64,000 nucleotides of DNA, from NCBI GenBank assembly GCA_033064195.1, contig JARBJD010000001.1:124001-188000 (forward strand), written 5' to 3'. Numbering within the stretch: the first letter of the stretch is position 1; every line of letters begins with the position of its first letter. Made by a program: the position numbers and the translations under genes. This stretch comes from Blattamonas nauphoetae (taxonomy: Eukaryota > Preaxostyla > Oxymonadida). The notes under the pieces are model-generated. The model saw only the letters and a program-made list of their open reading frames with translations. It did no database searches and was not told the DNA's origin. Shown piece after piece: positions 1 to 10,368 of the stretch.

Positions 1-3000
1 TTCTGTGTTTGAAAGCCTCGGAACTTCTCCATCCATCCAATTGGTCTCTGGAAGCGCCTGTCCATATTCCCGTTTTGCGCCATCAACCGCCACCAGTCTC
101 ATATCCGACCGAACACAATTGGACACAACTTTGTGAATTGTTGAATGCAACGGACACGATCGATGTTCTGCTGGTGATTTTGTCTTTAATGGAATCAGAG
201 TCCAAGCGAACACAGCAATCCCCATTCCTCACTCTTCGAATCCTCGCGTCATCACTTGACATGGAATACATTCCTTTGGTATCACTCATCGCAAAACAAC
301 TCGTCAATTCGATGAACTCTCTGGAGAGACCGCAGCCTTCATCAAAGTCGGCACCATCATTTGTCTTTGCAGTGTCATCTGCCGTTCTCAACGCCACAAC
401 AACTCGAACTTTTTCTGGAAAGCCTCGAATGCATTATGACCCACTATTCGCCCTCCGCTTCAACACGCGATTCACAAATCCAGCCAACTCTGAAAAGAGA
501 TCATATGCAAACTCAAACATCAGCGTCCTCCCGTCCGGATTTGACACTATGGAAGGCCGATTAAAGTTCAACACTCGGTTCAACATCCACAAGCGAGATT
601 CTCTCCATTTTATTGGAAAGCCATTGGTAGAAAAAAGCACATTCACACCAGAAATGACGCTAGACATCTTTAAACTCAGAAAAGAATCGATTCGAATGAC
701 AATGAAAAGAAATGCTATTTTGGGGAAAGAGAGTGAAGAGCACATCATGGTGAACTGGCAGTGGGTTGCTCAACAGTTCGGACACGGTGCGGACGCAAGC
801 GTCATCCGTCGACACTACGTCCGCATGCGGGAACATCCAATCTGGATGCAGATAGATGCTGAGTTGGATTTGGAGATTGATGAAAATGATGGGATTGAAA
901 GAGTTAATGGTGTGAGAAAAGATCTTTGGGAACAGCTGGTTCTTGTCCAAATGAGAACCAAAAAGACACAAAGTCAATCACGAAAATCGAAGTATGCAGC
1001 AAACAGAAAGAAACAAACAACAAAGAAGGAAGGAGCCAAAAAGAAAAGTCGAAGAGGTCACGATTCTTCCTTTCTGTCTGACACCATCGTCTCGAACACA
1101 GCTGAATCAGAATCTGTTCGGACAACCGATGTCCGTCCAAGGAAATACACACCTCTTCTCAAACTTATTCCTCGAAGAACCAACAAACAAATTCCGTTAC
1201 TCACGAAACAAAAGAAACCCACCCCGACGAAAGCCCCGAAGGAGAAGAAGGGCGATAGTTCTGAGTCGGCTGACGAGATTGAGATTCCATTCCCCAATTT
1301 AGAAAATTGGAGTCCCCCATCGTCGCGAACATCCATCGCAAAAGTCCCCACACAACTCCCACTTCCTTATCAACTTCTGAATGCCAATCGACTCGCATTT
1401 CCTTTCAAGATGGCGTACTACGCTCAGCTCTTTCCTGCCTCTGTTCCTCATCCAAAGACGTATGGTCTTGTGTATGCCATCACTCATTCCCCCTACCAAC
1501 TCATTCCCAACCAGCCAGACACACTCAATGGGCAGTATTCTGCAATTGTGAAGAATCTCAACACAGTGTATATCTCTTCTGGAGCTACACTCGATCAGGT
1601 CAGTCCAAAATGGTTGCTTGAACTTCCTCTGGTAACACTCACTTCGGCACAAGCTCGGCAGACAGAACTCCTTCTCCTGCTGTTCACAATGCCGTACTCG
1701 GATCTGCTTGTCTTTGCACCGCATGCGACTTATGCTCTTCGAAATCAAACATCAGATGATATGGATAGACAAGATCCATTCAATCGGATTGTCGTTCGTC
1801 TCTTGGAGACGAAGATGATCATAAGATATCAAGCTAAACATCGCAACGCTTTTACAGACCTCGTGAATCGAATCTGTCCTGGCCGTGTTCCCCCCTTGAT
1901 CTCCCTTCCTCATCCCCTCTACGGGCCAACCCCAGAGTTTTGGGAACGAGCATTGACAATTCGACCATTCCCGCTGTCGTTTCTGGAAATGTCACAACAA
2001 GGATTGGACGAAATATTAATATGGATGAGACAGATGTGGGATGAACAAGAGTTCTCGACCCCAGAGATCTCGTCATTGGAGGTTGGAACAATCGGGTTGA
2101 CATCCGCACTGTTTCTGTCCCTGTGTGAGCTCTCCATTCTTTCTATGGGACTCGTCTCTCCACCAATGACGGAACAAATCAATGAAATGCTCGATTCACC
2201 GGACGATGTCCCATTCAGCCCGTCGCATAGTCGAGCAGGATTAGGGAATGAAATGGGATTGAATGATTCGTCGAATGATTCCTCAGACAGTGATCATGAT
2301 CGCCACCACTTCCAGAATTCTTTCAAAATCCTCCTTCTTCGACTCGGCATGCTTGCAAACGTGTTGGACGACGAATTTCAAAATTTGATTGGAAGTGCAG
2401 TCCATGTCTTCCTCAACCCAATGTTTGTGACTAATTTCAGGACATTTCCGGTCACGACCGGTACCGAATTGATCACTCTCCATCAGCGAACACAGAAAGT
2501 TCCGATTGTTCAACAACAATCAAAAGGCGTGACGAAGTACTCACTCACGCCAGCCCCACTCGTTCCAATCACACCAGTCCCACCCGTCCCAATCACACCA
2601 ACTCCATTTGATGATTCAGACTCGAGCTCGTTTCTCTCCAGTGATGAAGATGCTGACGAAGTCTTCCTTCGAATGTTTGGAATGAAGGAGGAAGAAGAAT
2701 TCGGGTTCGATAACAATCTGCATTCTTTCATCCAAGACTACCAGAAATCGTTCGGACACACTCAAACAAAGCATCTGAACGCCATCTACCAACTTATCAC
2801 TCAATTCCCAGAGACAGTTGAATATGATTGTAGAATTCCGTTTCTCGATGAAGACCCATCACTCAACAGTCACACAGGGATGACCTTCCAGATCTGTTCT
2901 CCTTTGCTGATTCTCATGTATTCGGCCATTGCGACTAACCAGGAGAAGTTTGGTGTATCTCTCCATTCACTGCTGAAGACGTCGTTACCACTGATTCTTT

Positions 3001-3932
3001 CGACGTTGGACGGTTGCCATGCCACAAACGCGGCTTCTCATCCAAAATCGGAGTCTGGACAGCTGTGTTGGAAATGCCTGTTCATTTCGTTCTCCATCCA
3101 TCTCCTGATCCTTTCAGCAAATGGTATCATCATCGTTGAACATCCCAGCTACACTGGTGACTCCATGTTTGATCTCGTCCAATCGCAATATGTCACGGCT
3201 CCTGCCATCAGAACGTTCAGCACACATTACTCACTTTTTTCATCAGGAATCGAAATTGGAAAGCCACATAACAAATCTCTCTTTCTCAGACCATCATTCC
3301 AAGAGCTCAGTCTGAAATCAGCAGCCATTTCGATCAGACGAAGATGGGCGCCGTTGGAATACCACGATCTTCACGCGGGTCAGCTTGATCATTTGTCCAA
3401 CACACAATCAATCATCTCCAGTCTCCCTACATCTCTCCCATCATCGGTCGTTCCAACGAATTCGGTGACACCGTCCAATATTCGAAAGAGTTCACATTCG
3501 AAACAGAAGGTTCCATTCCCGCTCCATAACATGACTTTTCAGAACGCTCAAAAAGCGTTGAATATCTTTCTCCTCACATTTCCTTACTCGTCTTTCTCGA
3601 CGATGATGAATTCTTTCAGTGTGTTCACCCGATCCATGATGATTGATGCTCTCCTTTACTTGGAGCAAAGTCTTGGCGTCACACACGTCACACGATGCAC
3701 GCATCGTTCTTCGCCTGAGAATGAGAATGATGTCTCTTGGACTGGAAGTCAAGATGAACTCCTCAACCAAATCTCCCCTGTCCCCATTGATGTTTTTCTG
3801 ATGTCACTACGGCACATCTGTCCTCAGATTCCAATCCCAATGCCCAAACGAATGTCTTATCACTTTCTTCCATCGTCAATATCCTTCCTTCACTGCATTC
3901 TCCCTCTCACACTCCAACCACTTCCAAACTGA
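1..3932 (+). CDS. Large nuclear-type protein, 5' end cut by window edge; possible TFIIIC large subunit
   Basis: A reading frame of more than 1,300 codons is open from the first bases. The first in-frame codons are not ATG, so the true start lies upstream and this is a 3' part. A TGA ends it. A basic Lys/Arg/Ser-rich stretch near residues 315-350 looks like a nuclear localisation signal. Just before it is a helix-rich block with a W..VAQQFGHG...IRRHYVRM pattern. A later segment (about residues 545-620) has leucine-rich helices. Both recall the extended winged helices of the TFIIIC B-block-binding subunit (GTF3C1/tau138), but the match is weak and I would not rely on it. Several Ser/Asp and Pro-rich linkers (about residues 735-770 and 840-890) look disordered. 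No intron is needed. Otherwise it is an unrecognised conserved-length protein. Confidence 0.7.
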   Translation, partial: LCLKASELLHPSNWSLEAPVHIPVLRHQPPPVSYPTEHNWTQLCELLNATDTIDVLLVILSLMESESKRTQQSPFLTLRILASSLDMEYIPLVSLIAKQLVNSMNSLERPQPSSKSAPSFVFAVSSAVLNATTTRTFSGKPRMHYDPLFALRFNTRFTNPANSEKRSYANSNISVLPSGFDTMEGRLKFNTRFNIHKRDSLHFIGKPLVEKSTFTPEMTLDIFKLRKESIRMTMKRNAILGKESEEHIMVNWQWVAQQFGHGADASVIRRHYVRMREHPIWMQIDAELDLEIDENDGIERVNGVRKDLWEQLVLVQMRTKKTQSQSRKSKYAANRKKQTTKKEGAKKKSRRGHDSSFLSDTIVSNTAESESVRTTDVRPRKYTPLLKLIPRRTNKQIPLLTKQKKPTPTKAPKEKKGDSSESADEIEIPFPNLENWSPPSSRTSIAKVPTQLPLPYQLLNANRLAFPFKMAYYAQLFPASVPHPKTYGLVYAITHSPYQLIPNQPDTLNGQYSAIVKNLNTVYISSGATLDQVSPKWLLELPLVTLTSAQARQTELLLLLFTMPYSDLLVFAPHATYALRNQTSDDMDRQDPFNRIVVRLLETKMIIRYQAKHRNAFTDLVNRICPGRVPPLISLPHPLYGPTPEFWERALTIRPFPLSFLEMSQQGLDEILIWMRQMWDEQEFSTPEISSLEVGTIGLTSALFLSLCELSILSMGLVSPPMTEQINEMLDSPDDVPFSPSHSRAGLGNEMGLNDSSNDSSDSDHDRHHFQNSFKILLLRLGMLANVLDDEFQNLIGSAVHVFLNPMFVTNFRTFPVTTGTELITLHQRTQKVPIVQQQSKGVTKYSLTPAPLVPITPVPPVPITPTPFDDSDSSSFLSSDEDADEVFLRMFGMKEEEEFGFDNNLHSFIQDYQKSFGHTQTKHLNAIYQLITQFPETVEYDCRIPFLDEDPSLNSHTGMTFQICSPLLILMYSAIATNQEKFGVSLHSLLKTSLPLILSTLDGCHATNAASHPKSESGQLCWKCLFISFSIHLLILSANGIIIVEHPSYTGDSMFDLVQSQYVTAPAIRTFSTHYSLFSSGIEIGKPHNKSLFLRPSFQELSLKSAAISIRRRWAPLEYHDLHAGQLDHLSNTQSIISSLPTSLPSSVVPTNSVTPSNIRKSSHSKQKVPFPLHNMTFQNAQKALNIFLLTFPYSSFSTMMNSFSVFTRSMMIDALLYLEQSLGVTHVTRCTHRSSPENENDVSWTGSQDELLNQISPVPIDVFLMSLRHICPQIPIPMPKRMSYHFLPSSISFLHCILPLTLQPLPN

Positions 3933-4282
3933 AATTGCACGTCTTTTGAGGGCATACTCATCCAAAGGGAAAGTGGAATTGTCAGATTCTTCGATGGATT
4001 GGTGATTCTCATGGAGAAGTGAGAACAATCGAATTTGAAGACTGATTCTAGAGCTTTGGGTCTTTTCATACCATAAACAGAAATAACGTTGGTAAATTCA
4101 AAGACATTCTCATCTCAGATTTTCACTGTGTCTTCGTTCACTTCCGCAAGCCACTATTGACCAAATTCAGTGTTCAAGCATGTGCAACGATCCAGAATAT
4201 TGCAAGAAAATGGACATTCAGAGAATGAAGGTGAACCAGTCACAAAAGTGGGGTGATCAGAAAAACCTCTCACGATTTCTAA
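3933..4282. other. Intergenic, 350 bp
   Basis: Spacer between the stop of the large ORF and the PncC start. It is AT-rich with no convincing exon, repeat or RNA fold. It presumably holds the 3' end of the upstream gene and the promoter of the next. Confidence 0.5.
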
Positions 4283-4936
4283 ATGGAGTCTCCTACTCAT
4301 CCTGCTGAACAATCTCACATTATTTGGATTAAAAAGAACACAACAAATCGCACTCTAGCTCCTCAAATCGAACAACTCATCAGAACACACGTCGATACTG
4401 CAAAAAAGATGTCTGGACAAGAACTCGTCAATGCCAGCAAAACAGCAATGTTATCTGTTTCTCAACCTCTTCTCCAGAAATCAATCAAACTCTCTGTCTC
4501 AGAATCATGCACGGGCGGAATGCTCTCTGCGCATATCGTGAGTATTTCTGGTATTTCTGAAATCTATGAGGGTGGTGTTGTAAGCTATTCAAATCATGTC
4601 AAGGAAAAGGTTCTTGGAGTTTCATCGGAAAGTATTGACGGACCTGGTGCTGTAAGTCATGAAACAGCTGTGGAGATGGCTACCGGGGTCTCAACATTGA
4701 TGGAAACACATTGTGGTCTATCAACAACAGGAGTTGCTGGACCACTCGGTGGAACCCCCACAAAACCTGTGGGACTCGTATATGCAGGATTTTCTTTCCC
4801 ACAATTGTCATTTTCAGCGAGATACGAACTCTGGCCAGATGATGGTGCTTATGAGAGACAGGATATTCGTGAAATGACGTGTTTTGTCTCTTTATCTCTC
4901 CTTCGTTCCCTCATTGAGGAAGTTCACGTAATCTGA
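4283..4936 (+). CDS. pncC: CinA C-terminal family protein (nicotinamide-nucleotide amidase, PncC-like)
   Basis: A single-exon 217-aa protein. Residues about 72-210 carry the CinA C-terminal signature: SESCTGG at the active-site serine, the YEGGVVSYSN block, and TGVAGPLGG with following G..T.PVGLVY. In bacteria this domain deamidates nicotinamide mononucleotide to nicotinate mononucleotide and so recycles NAD precursors. The family unit is about 160 aa. Here an N-terminal extension of about 60 residues with no recognisable targeting signal precedes it. No molybdopterin-binding (CinA N-terminal) domain is present, so it is the stand-alone PncC form. The family is mostly bacterial, which makes lateral transfer into this lineage plausible. 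Transfer is an inference that needs a tree. The spacing and base composition look like the neighbours. Confidence 0.85.
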   Translation: MESPTHPAEQSHIIWIKKNTTNRTLAPQIEQLIRTHVDTAKKMSGQELVNASKTAMLSVSQPLLQKSIKLSVSESCTGGMLSAHIVSISGISEIYEGGVVSYSNHVKEKVLGVSSESIDGPGAVSHETAVEMATGVSTLMETHCGLSTTGVAGPLGGTPTKPVGLVYAGFSFPQLSFSARYELWPDDGAYERQDIREMTCFVSLSLLRSLIEEVHVI

Positions 4937-5399
4937 GAGTCTGTATTGAATTGATTGTGCCGCAGTCATCAATTTTTTCTCATGTCGTCCTCCCTTCGCA
5001 TTCTCGTGTTATGTCATAATTCAGTGTGTATTAATCTAACTTCACATCACACAAAGTGATATATCTTCCAATCCACTGAATTGGCATCATCACTCATCAA
5101 CTCCGGTTTCTCAGACATTTCATTTTCTTTGACTCGCACACACAGAGCCTCACCCTCCTCACGCCACTAAGAGAAGTCTTATTTAACACTCACTCATCCT
5201 ATCCTCGCTCTCTTCCTCTTCCACCTGTTCCGTTACATCGAATCTCCTCTCTTACAGCTCATTTAAGCATCCCACCAAACTGATGATGTCCAAGTGTAAC
5301 GAGGCTCGCTCAACTCAGTCCACTTCTGTTGTGTTTTCAATACTCCAGTCCAAATCTTATGAAATATTAAAAAAACCAGTCCAATTTTGGTAGTCTCCC
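4937..5399. other. Intergenic, about 460 bp between convergent genes
   Basis: The region lies between the PncC stop and the RRP7-like stop, so both genes end here. It is pyrimidine-rich (runs of tc and cac). No coding exon, RNA fold or repeat was recognised. Confidence 0.5.
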
Positions 5400-5942
5400 T
5401 CAAAAAGGCTTAAACATCCTCGATTGCTGGAGCTTTTGAATTTTTGACTTATCTTCTTCAAATTGTTTTCTAATTTCTTCCATTTCTATAAAATTGTTGA
5501 TCAAGAAAGTAGATATAGCGATACGTTTCTGTTTTGTTTCAGCTTTTTGGAATTTGTAAAAATCTGTGACATATGTTGGCTCTTTTGTTTCATAAACTGG
5601 TTGAGTGAAATTTCCGAATGTCTATGATAGGATACAAGACAGAAGTTTATGTGAGGATTCCGGAGAGAATACCTTTCGCTTCTTCTTTGTTGTTGCTTGA
5701 ACAAAGCCACTTGCATTCATTGTTGGGTTACTCAATAACATAAGTTTATCCTGTTCCTCATCGTCAAGTTGTTTAAGCTCAAGATAGAGTTCATTTTCAA
5801 GAGCAACAGGATCGAGAGATGGAACAGAAAATTCTTCAATCCATTCTAAATACAAGGAATGAGAGGAAATTAATATGTGTAAATGATGTTTGTGAGTATA
5901 GCGAGTCCGGTGCATACTATCCAATCCTCGAAGGTGGGACAT
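5400..5942 (-). CDS. RRP7: RRP7-like ribosome biogenesis protein, C-terminal domain only (3 exons)
   Basis: Exons are 5942-5918, 5845-5673 and 5621-5400, with GT-AG introns of 72 and 51 nt. They join in frame to a 139-aa protein. The N-terminal part reads KWIEEFSVPSLDP, then GFVQATTKKKRK. The C-terminal part has DFYKFQ, a charged helix with RKQFEEDKSKIQKL, and ends SRMFKPF. This is the RRP7 C-terminal domain, including the KW-type motif, the G[WF]V.VT basic motif and the terminal R+F+P[YF]. RRP7 acts in the small-subunit processome during 18S rRNA maturation. Human RRP7A is about 280 aa and has an RRM-like fold before this domain. Here there is room for none: an in-frame stop lies just upstream of the ATG and a divergent gene starts 25 bp away. 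It may be a shortened but working protein, or an upstream exon may have been missed. Confidence 0.8.
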
Positions 5943-5967
5943 TGCTGAGAGGAATGTTTGATGTGGG

Positions 5968-6365
5968 ATGATGGATCAATTTCACTCTGACATCTTAAAA
6001 CATTGGGATAATACCTTTCCCAAATTAATTTTAGCACCAGGAAATGAGGGAGAAGATGCAGTTTCTTTTTTTATTTGTTTCTGTCCATGATGACGTTGTT
6101 TTTGCAGATTCTACTCGCCTCCATCCTCTTTCTCAACAAACTCAAAGAAGAAACAAATGTGATCTGTAATCAGAAAAATCAACTGGTTGTTTCACCTGAA
6201 ATCATGGAAACAGCCCAGCACGTATATTCTTCGTCTTCAATTCTCCATTTAAATTTTGATCTCGTTTTCTAGAAAGTTCTGAAAGAATTGAGGAGTCATT
6301 CAATCAGGAGACGAGATGAGAGTCCAGATTCCTCTTCAGCTTCAGACAGTAGTTCGAATGACTGA
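5968..6365 (+). CDS. Histone-fold protein, NC2-beta/Dpb4-like (3 exons)
   Basis: Exons are 5968-6060, 6108-6221 and 6273-6365, with introns of 47 and 51 nt, both in phase 0. The 99-aa product begins MMDQFHSDILKHW and carries a histone fold across residues about 15-80. Helix 2 reads EDAILLASILFLNKLKEETN; helix 3 begins at the VVSPEIMETAQHVLKEL segment. The tail is Ser/Asp-rich. The E/D-A...F....E......... -SPE----A--L pattern is that of the NF-YB/NC2-beta (Dr1), POLE3 and CHRAC branch. These proteins dimerise with an NC2-alpha or POLE4-type partner to repress TBP or act in polymerase epsilon or remodelling complexes. The sequence alone does not choose among them; NC2-beta looks slightly closer. 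It shares a 25-bp divergent promoter region with the RRP7-like gene. Confidence 0.7.
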
Positions 6366-6569
6366 TGCTCTTACTTTACTATTTTATCTTCATTTCATTT
6401 CATCATTTTCTTGTTTTATTCTTTATTCTCAAACATAATCTTACTGTTTTTATTATACTCGATATGTTTATGTCTCTGATTCTTCTTGAAACTGTCGTTT
6501 ATTGGATGAAAGTGGGATGACGTCGAAAAATGGAGAATGGGTACAATCACTCGTTCATCAACCGAATAG

Positions 6570-7192
6570 ATGAGTACTCCTGCCATCAAGCGAATTCAGA
6601 AAGTTTCTTTTCATCCTTTTGATTCATTTTCGACTTTAGGAACTCGCCCGCCTCCAATCTGACCCTCTTGAAGGCATCACTGTTACTCCAGCAGAGGACA
6701 ATATCCGGTACCTCACAGTAATTCTTCCAGGCCCAAAGGGTACTTGCTATGAAGGAGGAAAGTTTAAATTGGAAGTTTTTTGTGGTGAAGGATATCCAAT
6801 GCAACCACCTCAATGTCGTTTTTTAACACGTATCTATCATCCAAACATCGACCGCCTCGGAAGAATTTGCCTCGATATTATTGACCAAAATCCTGCGAAA
6901 TGTCAATGGACACCTGCTATCCAAATTGGTTCAATGCTTTTGTCAATCCAAGTTGCCATTTCCCGTTCTTACTAAATTCTTTCTCTTCTCCTTACATTCT
7001 AGTCACTCCTCTCTGAACCTAATGTTGATGGTTTACTATCGGTTTTCTTCATTTTTCATCCATAGATCCTCTCGACGAAAGAGTTGCCTCCCACTGGCGC
7101 ACAGACAGAAAAGGAGCAGAAGCTGAAGGTATATTTCTCGGTCATGTTTATATTTTGTAGCACGCCGCCAAACTCTTCAACATGCAAAATGA
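6570..7192 (+). CDS. UBC13: Ubiquitin-conjugating enzyme E2, UBC13/UBE2N type (5 exons)
   Basis: Exons are 6570-6602, 6640-6951, 7003-7030, 7066-7128 and 7161-7192, giving 155 aa. Introns are 37, 51, 35 and 32 nt. The UBC fold is complete: FEGG-like YEGGKFKLEVF, the YPMQPP..RF turn, YHPNIDRLGRICLDI with the catalytic Cys, then W-P-A-QI, LLSIQ, LLSEPNVDDPL and W+T. All of these follow UBE2N closely. UBE2N pairs with a UEV protein to build Lys63-linked chains in DNA-damage tolerance and signalling. A three- to four-residue insertion (DQNPAKCQW) follows the active-site loop. The last junction is in phase 1 and gives a short C-terminus with the usual A+..T...A helix. Reading the last exon in the other frame would add a longer tail that I do not favour. 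Confidence 0.85.
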
Positions 7193-7526
7193 TTTTGCCA
7201 CACTCACTTCGCCTCTTGATTCAGATGAAAACACGAATTGTTTGCATACAACAGGAACAAATGAGGCATGATTGGGGATAATAAGTTTGGCTCCATACTG
7301 TAGTTTTCCAGAAAGAGAGTGTTAACGATTCTAACATCTTTTGAATGAGATAAACATGAATAAGGAATAAATGGGAAGGATAAAATCGTGGAAGTGAATC
7401 GCAAAAGGCTTCAAAAAATCACACATGGATAAAGTCTCACTGTCCCAACTAAAGACAAGAAATGATATCAGAGAAAGTTGAAATAACTACACATCATGTC
7501 AGAAACACGTGAGGATCAAAGATCCT
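7193..7526. other. Intergenic, about 330 bp between convergent genes
   Basis: Between the UBC13 stop and the stop of the VWA gene. An alternative frame of the last UBC13 exon stays open to 7271. Beyond that I see only AT-rich spacer. Confidence 0.4.
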
Positions 7527-10320
7527 TCACGGTTTCTTTCGCCTCCACCGTGAGAAGAATGGCTGTGACTCTTCCTTCGGCGAGAGGATTTGATACGCAT
7601 GGGGCTGGCTGCTGGGCTGTTTGGTCGGGATGGATGTGACAGGAGATTTGATGATGGGGATATAACTTGGCCGCTTCAGCCAGGATCGCTGTTTCTTTGC
7701 TGGGCGAACAGGAATGTCTGGGATTTCTTTCTCAAACGGAGTGGGACTCGCTGAAAGGTTATGGGGCTGGGTAGGGACCGGTTTTGCTTTTGGAGTGGTT
7801 AGCTTTCTTCGAGGCAACTCGACAACAGTCTCGGTCTCTTCCCGTTCGGGGAACCATGAACAGAACGCGTTCAACGAAATTGGGAAAAGTGTCTGGATTG
7901 TGTCGGATGATGGGCATCGTCGCTGTGTCTGGTAGCTCTTCAAACCTGTCGAATAACAGAAATCGAGGTAATTGAAGAATGTTGAGAGTTGGATGATCGT
8001 TTCACGTGTCAGTGTCTTTCTCTTCGCATCGAGAAATCGGACTGCGTGGGAGATCATCGCTTCAAGAATCATGGCATGGTTGTGCGACCGGTAACTCTCC
8101 AACAGAAGCTCGTCACCGATCCGTTTTGTGACTTTGATGGATTCGGAGTAATGTTGAGATTTTTTCGTTTCCGAAGAATCATCGCTGTTACCGTCAGTTT
8201 GATCGAATGCGATTTCAATATGATCGATGTATCTTAAACTATTGGGGGCGACGGTGTCGCGGTAGATTCCTGCTAACACAACACGACTCGACGCGAAGAT
8301 GTTCACTTTCTTCAAAAGTTCGTTCCAGATGTGGATGATTTGGGTGATGTTAGAATCGTTGAGCATTGTGATTGACTGTTTCAAAGTCTCTGTTACGATC
8401 AATTGAAGACAGCTGAGTTTGAGTCGTTCTGTTCCAGGTTGGGTGAGGTCGGGGGGATGAGGCGAACTGAATCGTTCGATGGAGTGGCGTGGGATGGTTG
8501 AAATGATGCCGGCTTGTGGAGGATTTGCCAATATCTGCTTCCATCGTTGGTCTGTCACTGAATCGTGCTGTTTTGGCTCAAAAACAAAGAGTTGGTTGAA
8601 GGGGAGGAGGACGTTGCACGGGTCGTCACTGTCTGGATAAGTGAAGGAGACGAGAAAGGCGCCGAAGAAAGCCCGCCGAGATGAATCATCCTCGTCTGTT
8701 TGAATTGTGCCAGAATGAGAAAGCGTGGACTTGAGCTTGAAGACAATGTTTCGACTCTCATGGTTGGCCATGTCTGGGCATTCAACGCAGACGAGACGGA
8801 CGTTTCCTTCCACGTCGTCGGGAGGTTTCAGGTCAGTGTGGAATTGACACATGGAATTCTGAAGATGGCGGGCGAGGATTCGAGCAGGGATGGTGGTGAT
8901 GTGATCAGAGTATCCCCAAAGGTCAGTTTGTTGGTTGGTGATTCGATACTGAGTCCCGTTGAAGAGGTGGGAGAGATCCGGCCCAGTGATGTATGAAACG
9001 GACAAGTTCCGAGTGGTTCGCTCTTTCCATCCGAGAACGATCTCGATCATCGCTCGTTGGATGTCGGCTTTGTCGGCTGCCCAGAAGCACTCGCCGTGGC
9101 CGAGAGTGGCGATTCGCTGCATCAACTCCAAACCGTCGGGGTTGACGCTGCCGATGCAGAGTGTGGAAATGGTGAGGGGTGATCGTGGAGATTTATTTGT
9201 GTCAGAAAGGAATGGAGGGACAATGGAAACACCCTTGATGAGTGTGTAAAGAACAGAATCGTCTTGTGTGTCGTCGTCATTATTCCCATCGCTGATGAGG
9301 ACGACGACACGGCGATAATCCTTGGGGAGTGAGGATGTGGCCTTCATAAGCATGTTGATTGCTTGTTCTAGCCCGGAACGAAGGTGTGAACCTGGTCGTG
9401 TTCGGATTTTGGAGAGGATGTGCTCGACTGAAGTACTTTGTGGCTCTGTGGGGAAATTGCTAAGTCGATCTGGTTTTCCATCGGAAAAGGGTGGAGAATC
9501 ACCATTTTCTTGAAGAACATGAGCACGAGTGGGCTGAAGCAGTGTTCGAGCACTTTCGTCGAAGCCGACAATGCTAACATAATCAATGGGAGCAAGAACA
9601 GAGATTGCGAGACTGAGTCCTTCAAGAACCTCGTCCAAAACTTCGTTGTCTTCCAGCTTGGAAGATGTCCAGACAGCAAAACAGATACAAAGTGGTTCAC
9701 GGTTGGTGCGTTCATCTAAGACTGGCCCCCGAAGTGTAAGTTGGACTGAAGTTTCTGTTTTATTGTCATGAAAGACGACTATTGGATCGATGTCAACATG
9801 AAGTGACAGAACTGATTCGTTTCCGGTCACATCAAAACGGCCATGTTTGCTAGTAATAAGGAGTCGCATGACCTTTTCGAAAGCAGATCTTCGTATCTCT
9901 TCTAAAGATGAGATCACAACTTGTTCATCAATGATTGTGTGTAATTCCATGAGTGCTTCCATTTGGTCTGAGGCTCTGAGACACGTAAAAAGTTTCTTGA
10001 TGAGTATCACGATCGTGTCAGAGAAGAGTCTGACTGTGCGTCCTGAAGAAGAATTTTACGAAAAAGAGATATGAGAAACCATGTGATGAGTATTCTCGAA
10101 CAATTCCATCAAGAATTTTGTGCTCAGCTTGTTCCAGAAGTTCAGGAGGAGAGCCTTTTGGTGAAGTGTTGTCGAGTTGTTGATGAAGCGCCTGAAGTGC
10201 TTCTATGGTACAATTCTTGGGATGATCATGATAATAAACGCATTTTGCCGCAGAATTAAGAAGAAGAAGCTTGAGAACAGAAGGTTGAACAGAATCCGAC
10301 ATGATCTGCCCCATGGACAT
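7527..10320 (-). CDS. VWA-domain protein with degenerate MIDAS (2 exons)
   Basis: Exons are 10320-10080 and 10042-7527, separated by a 37-nt intron, and encode 918 aa. The VWA domain spans about residues 190-420. Its first strand is LCICFAVWTSSKLE, where the usual DxSxS metal motif has lost its first Asp (Trp in its place). HLRSGLEQA and VVVLISDGNND supply the later parts of the fold. The tail after residue about 780 is Pro/Lys-rich and looks disordered. VWA proteins act as adhesive or assembly modules; without the Asp, metal-dependent ligand binding is doubtful. No signal peptide or membrane segment is evident, so a cytosolic role is more likely. The order of domains resembles the cytosolic VWA proteins found in plants and protists. 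I cannot assign a specific function. Confidence 0.8.
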
Positions 10321-10368
10321 CGACTCGATTTGAAAGTTGAAGTGGATTTAAGAGAAAAAAGATGAACG

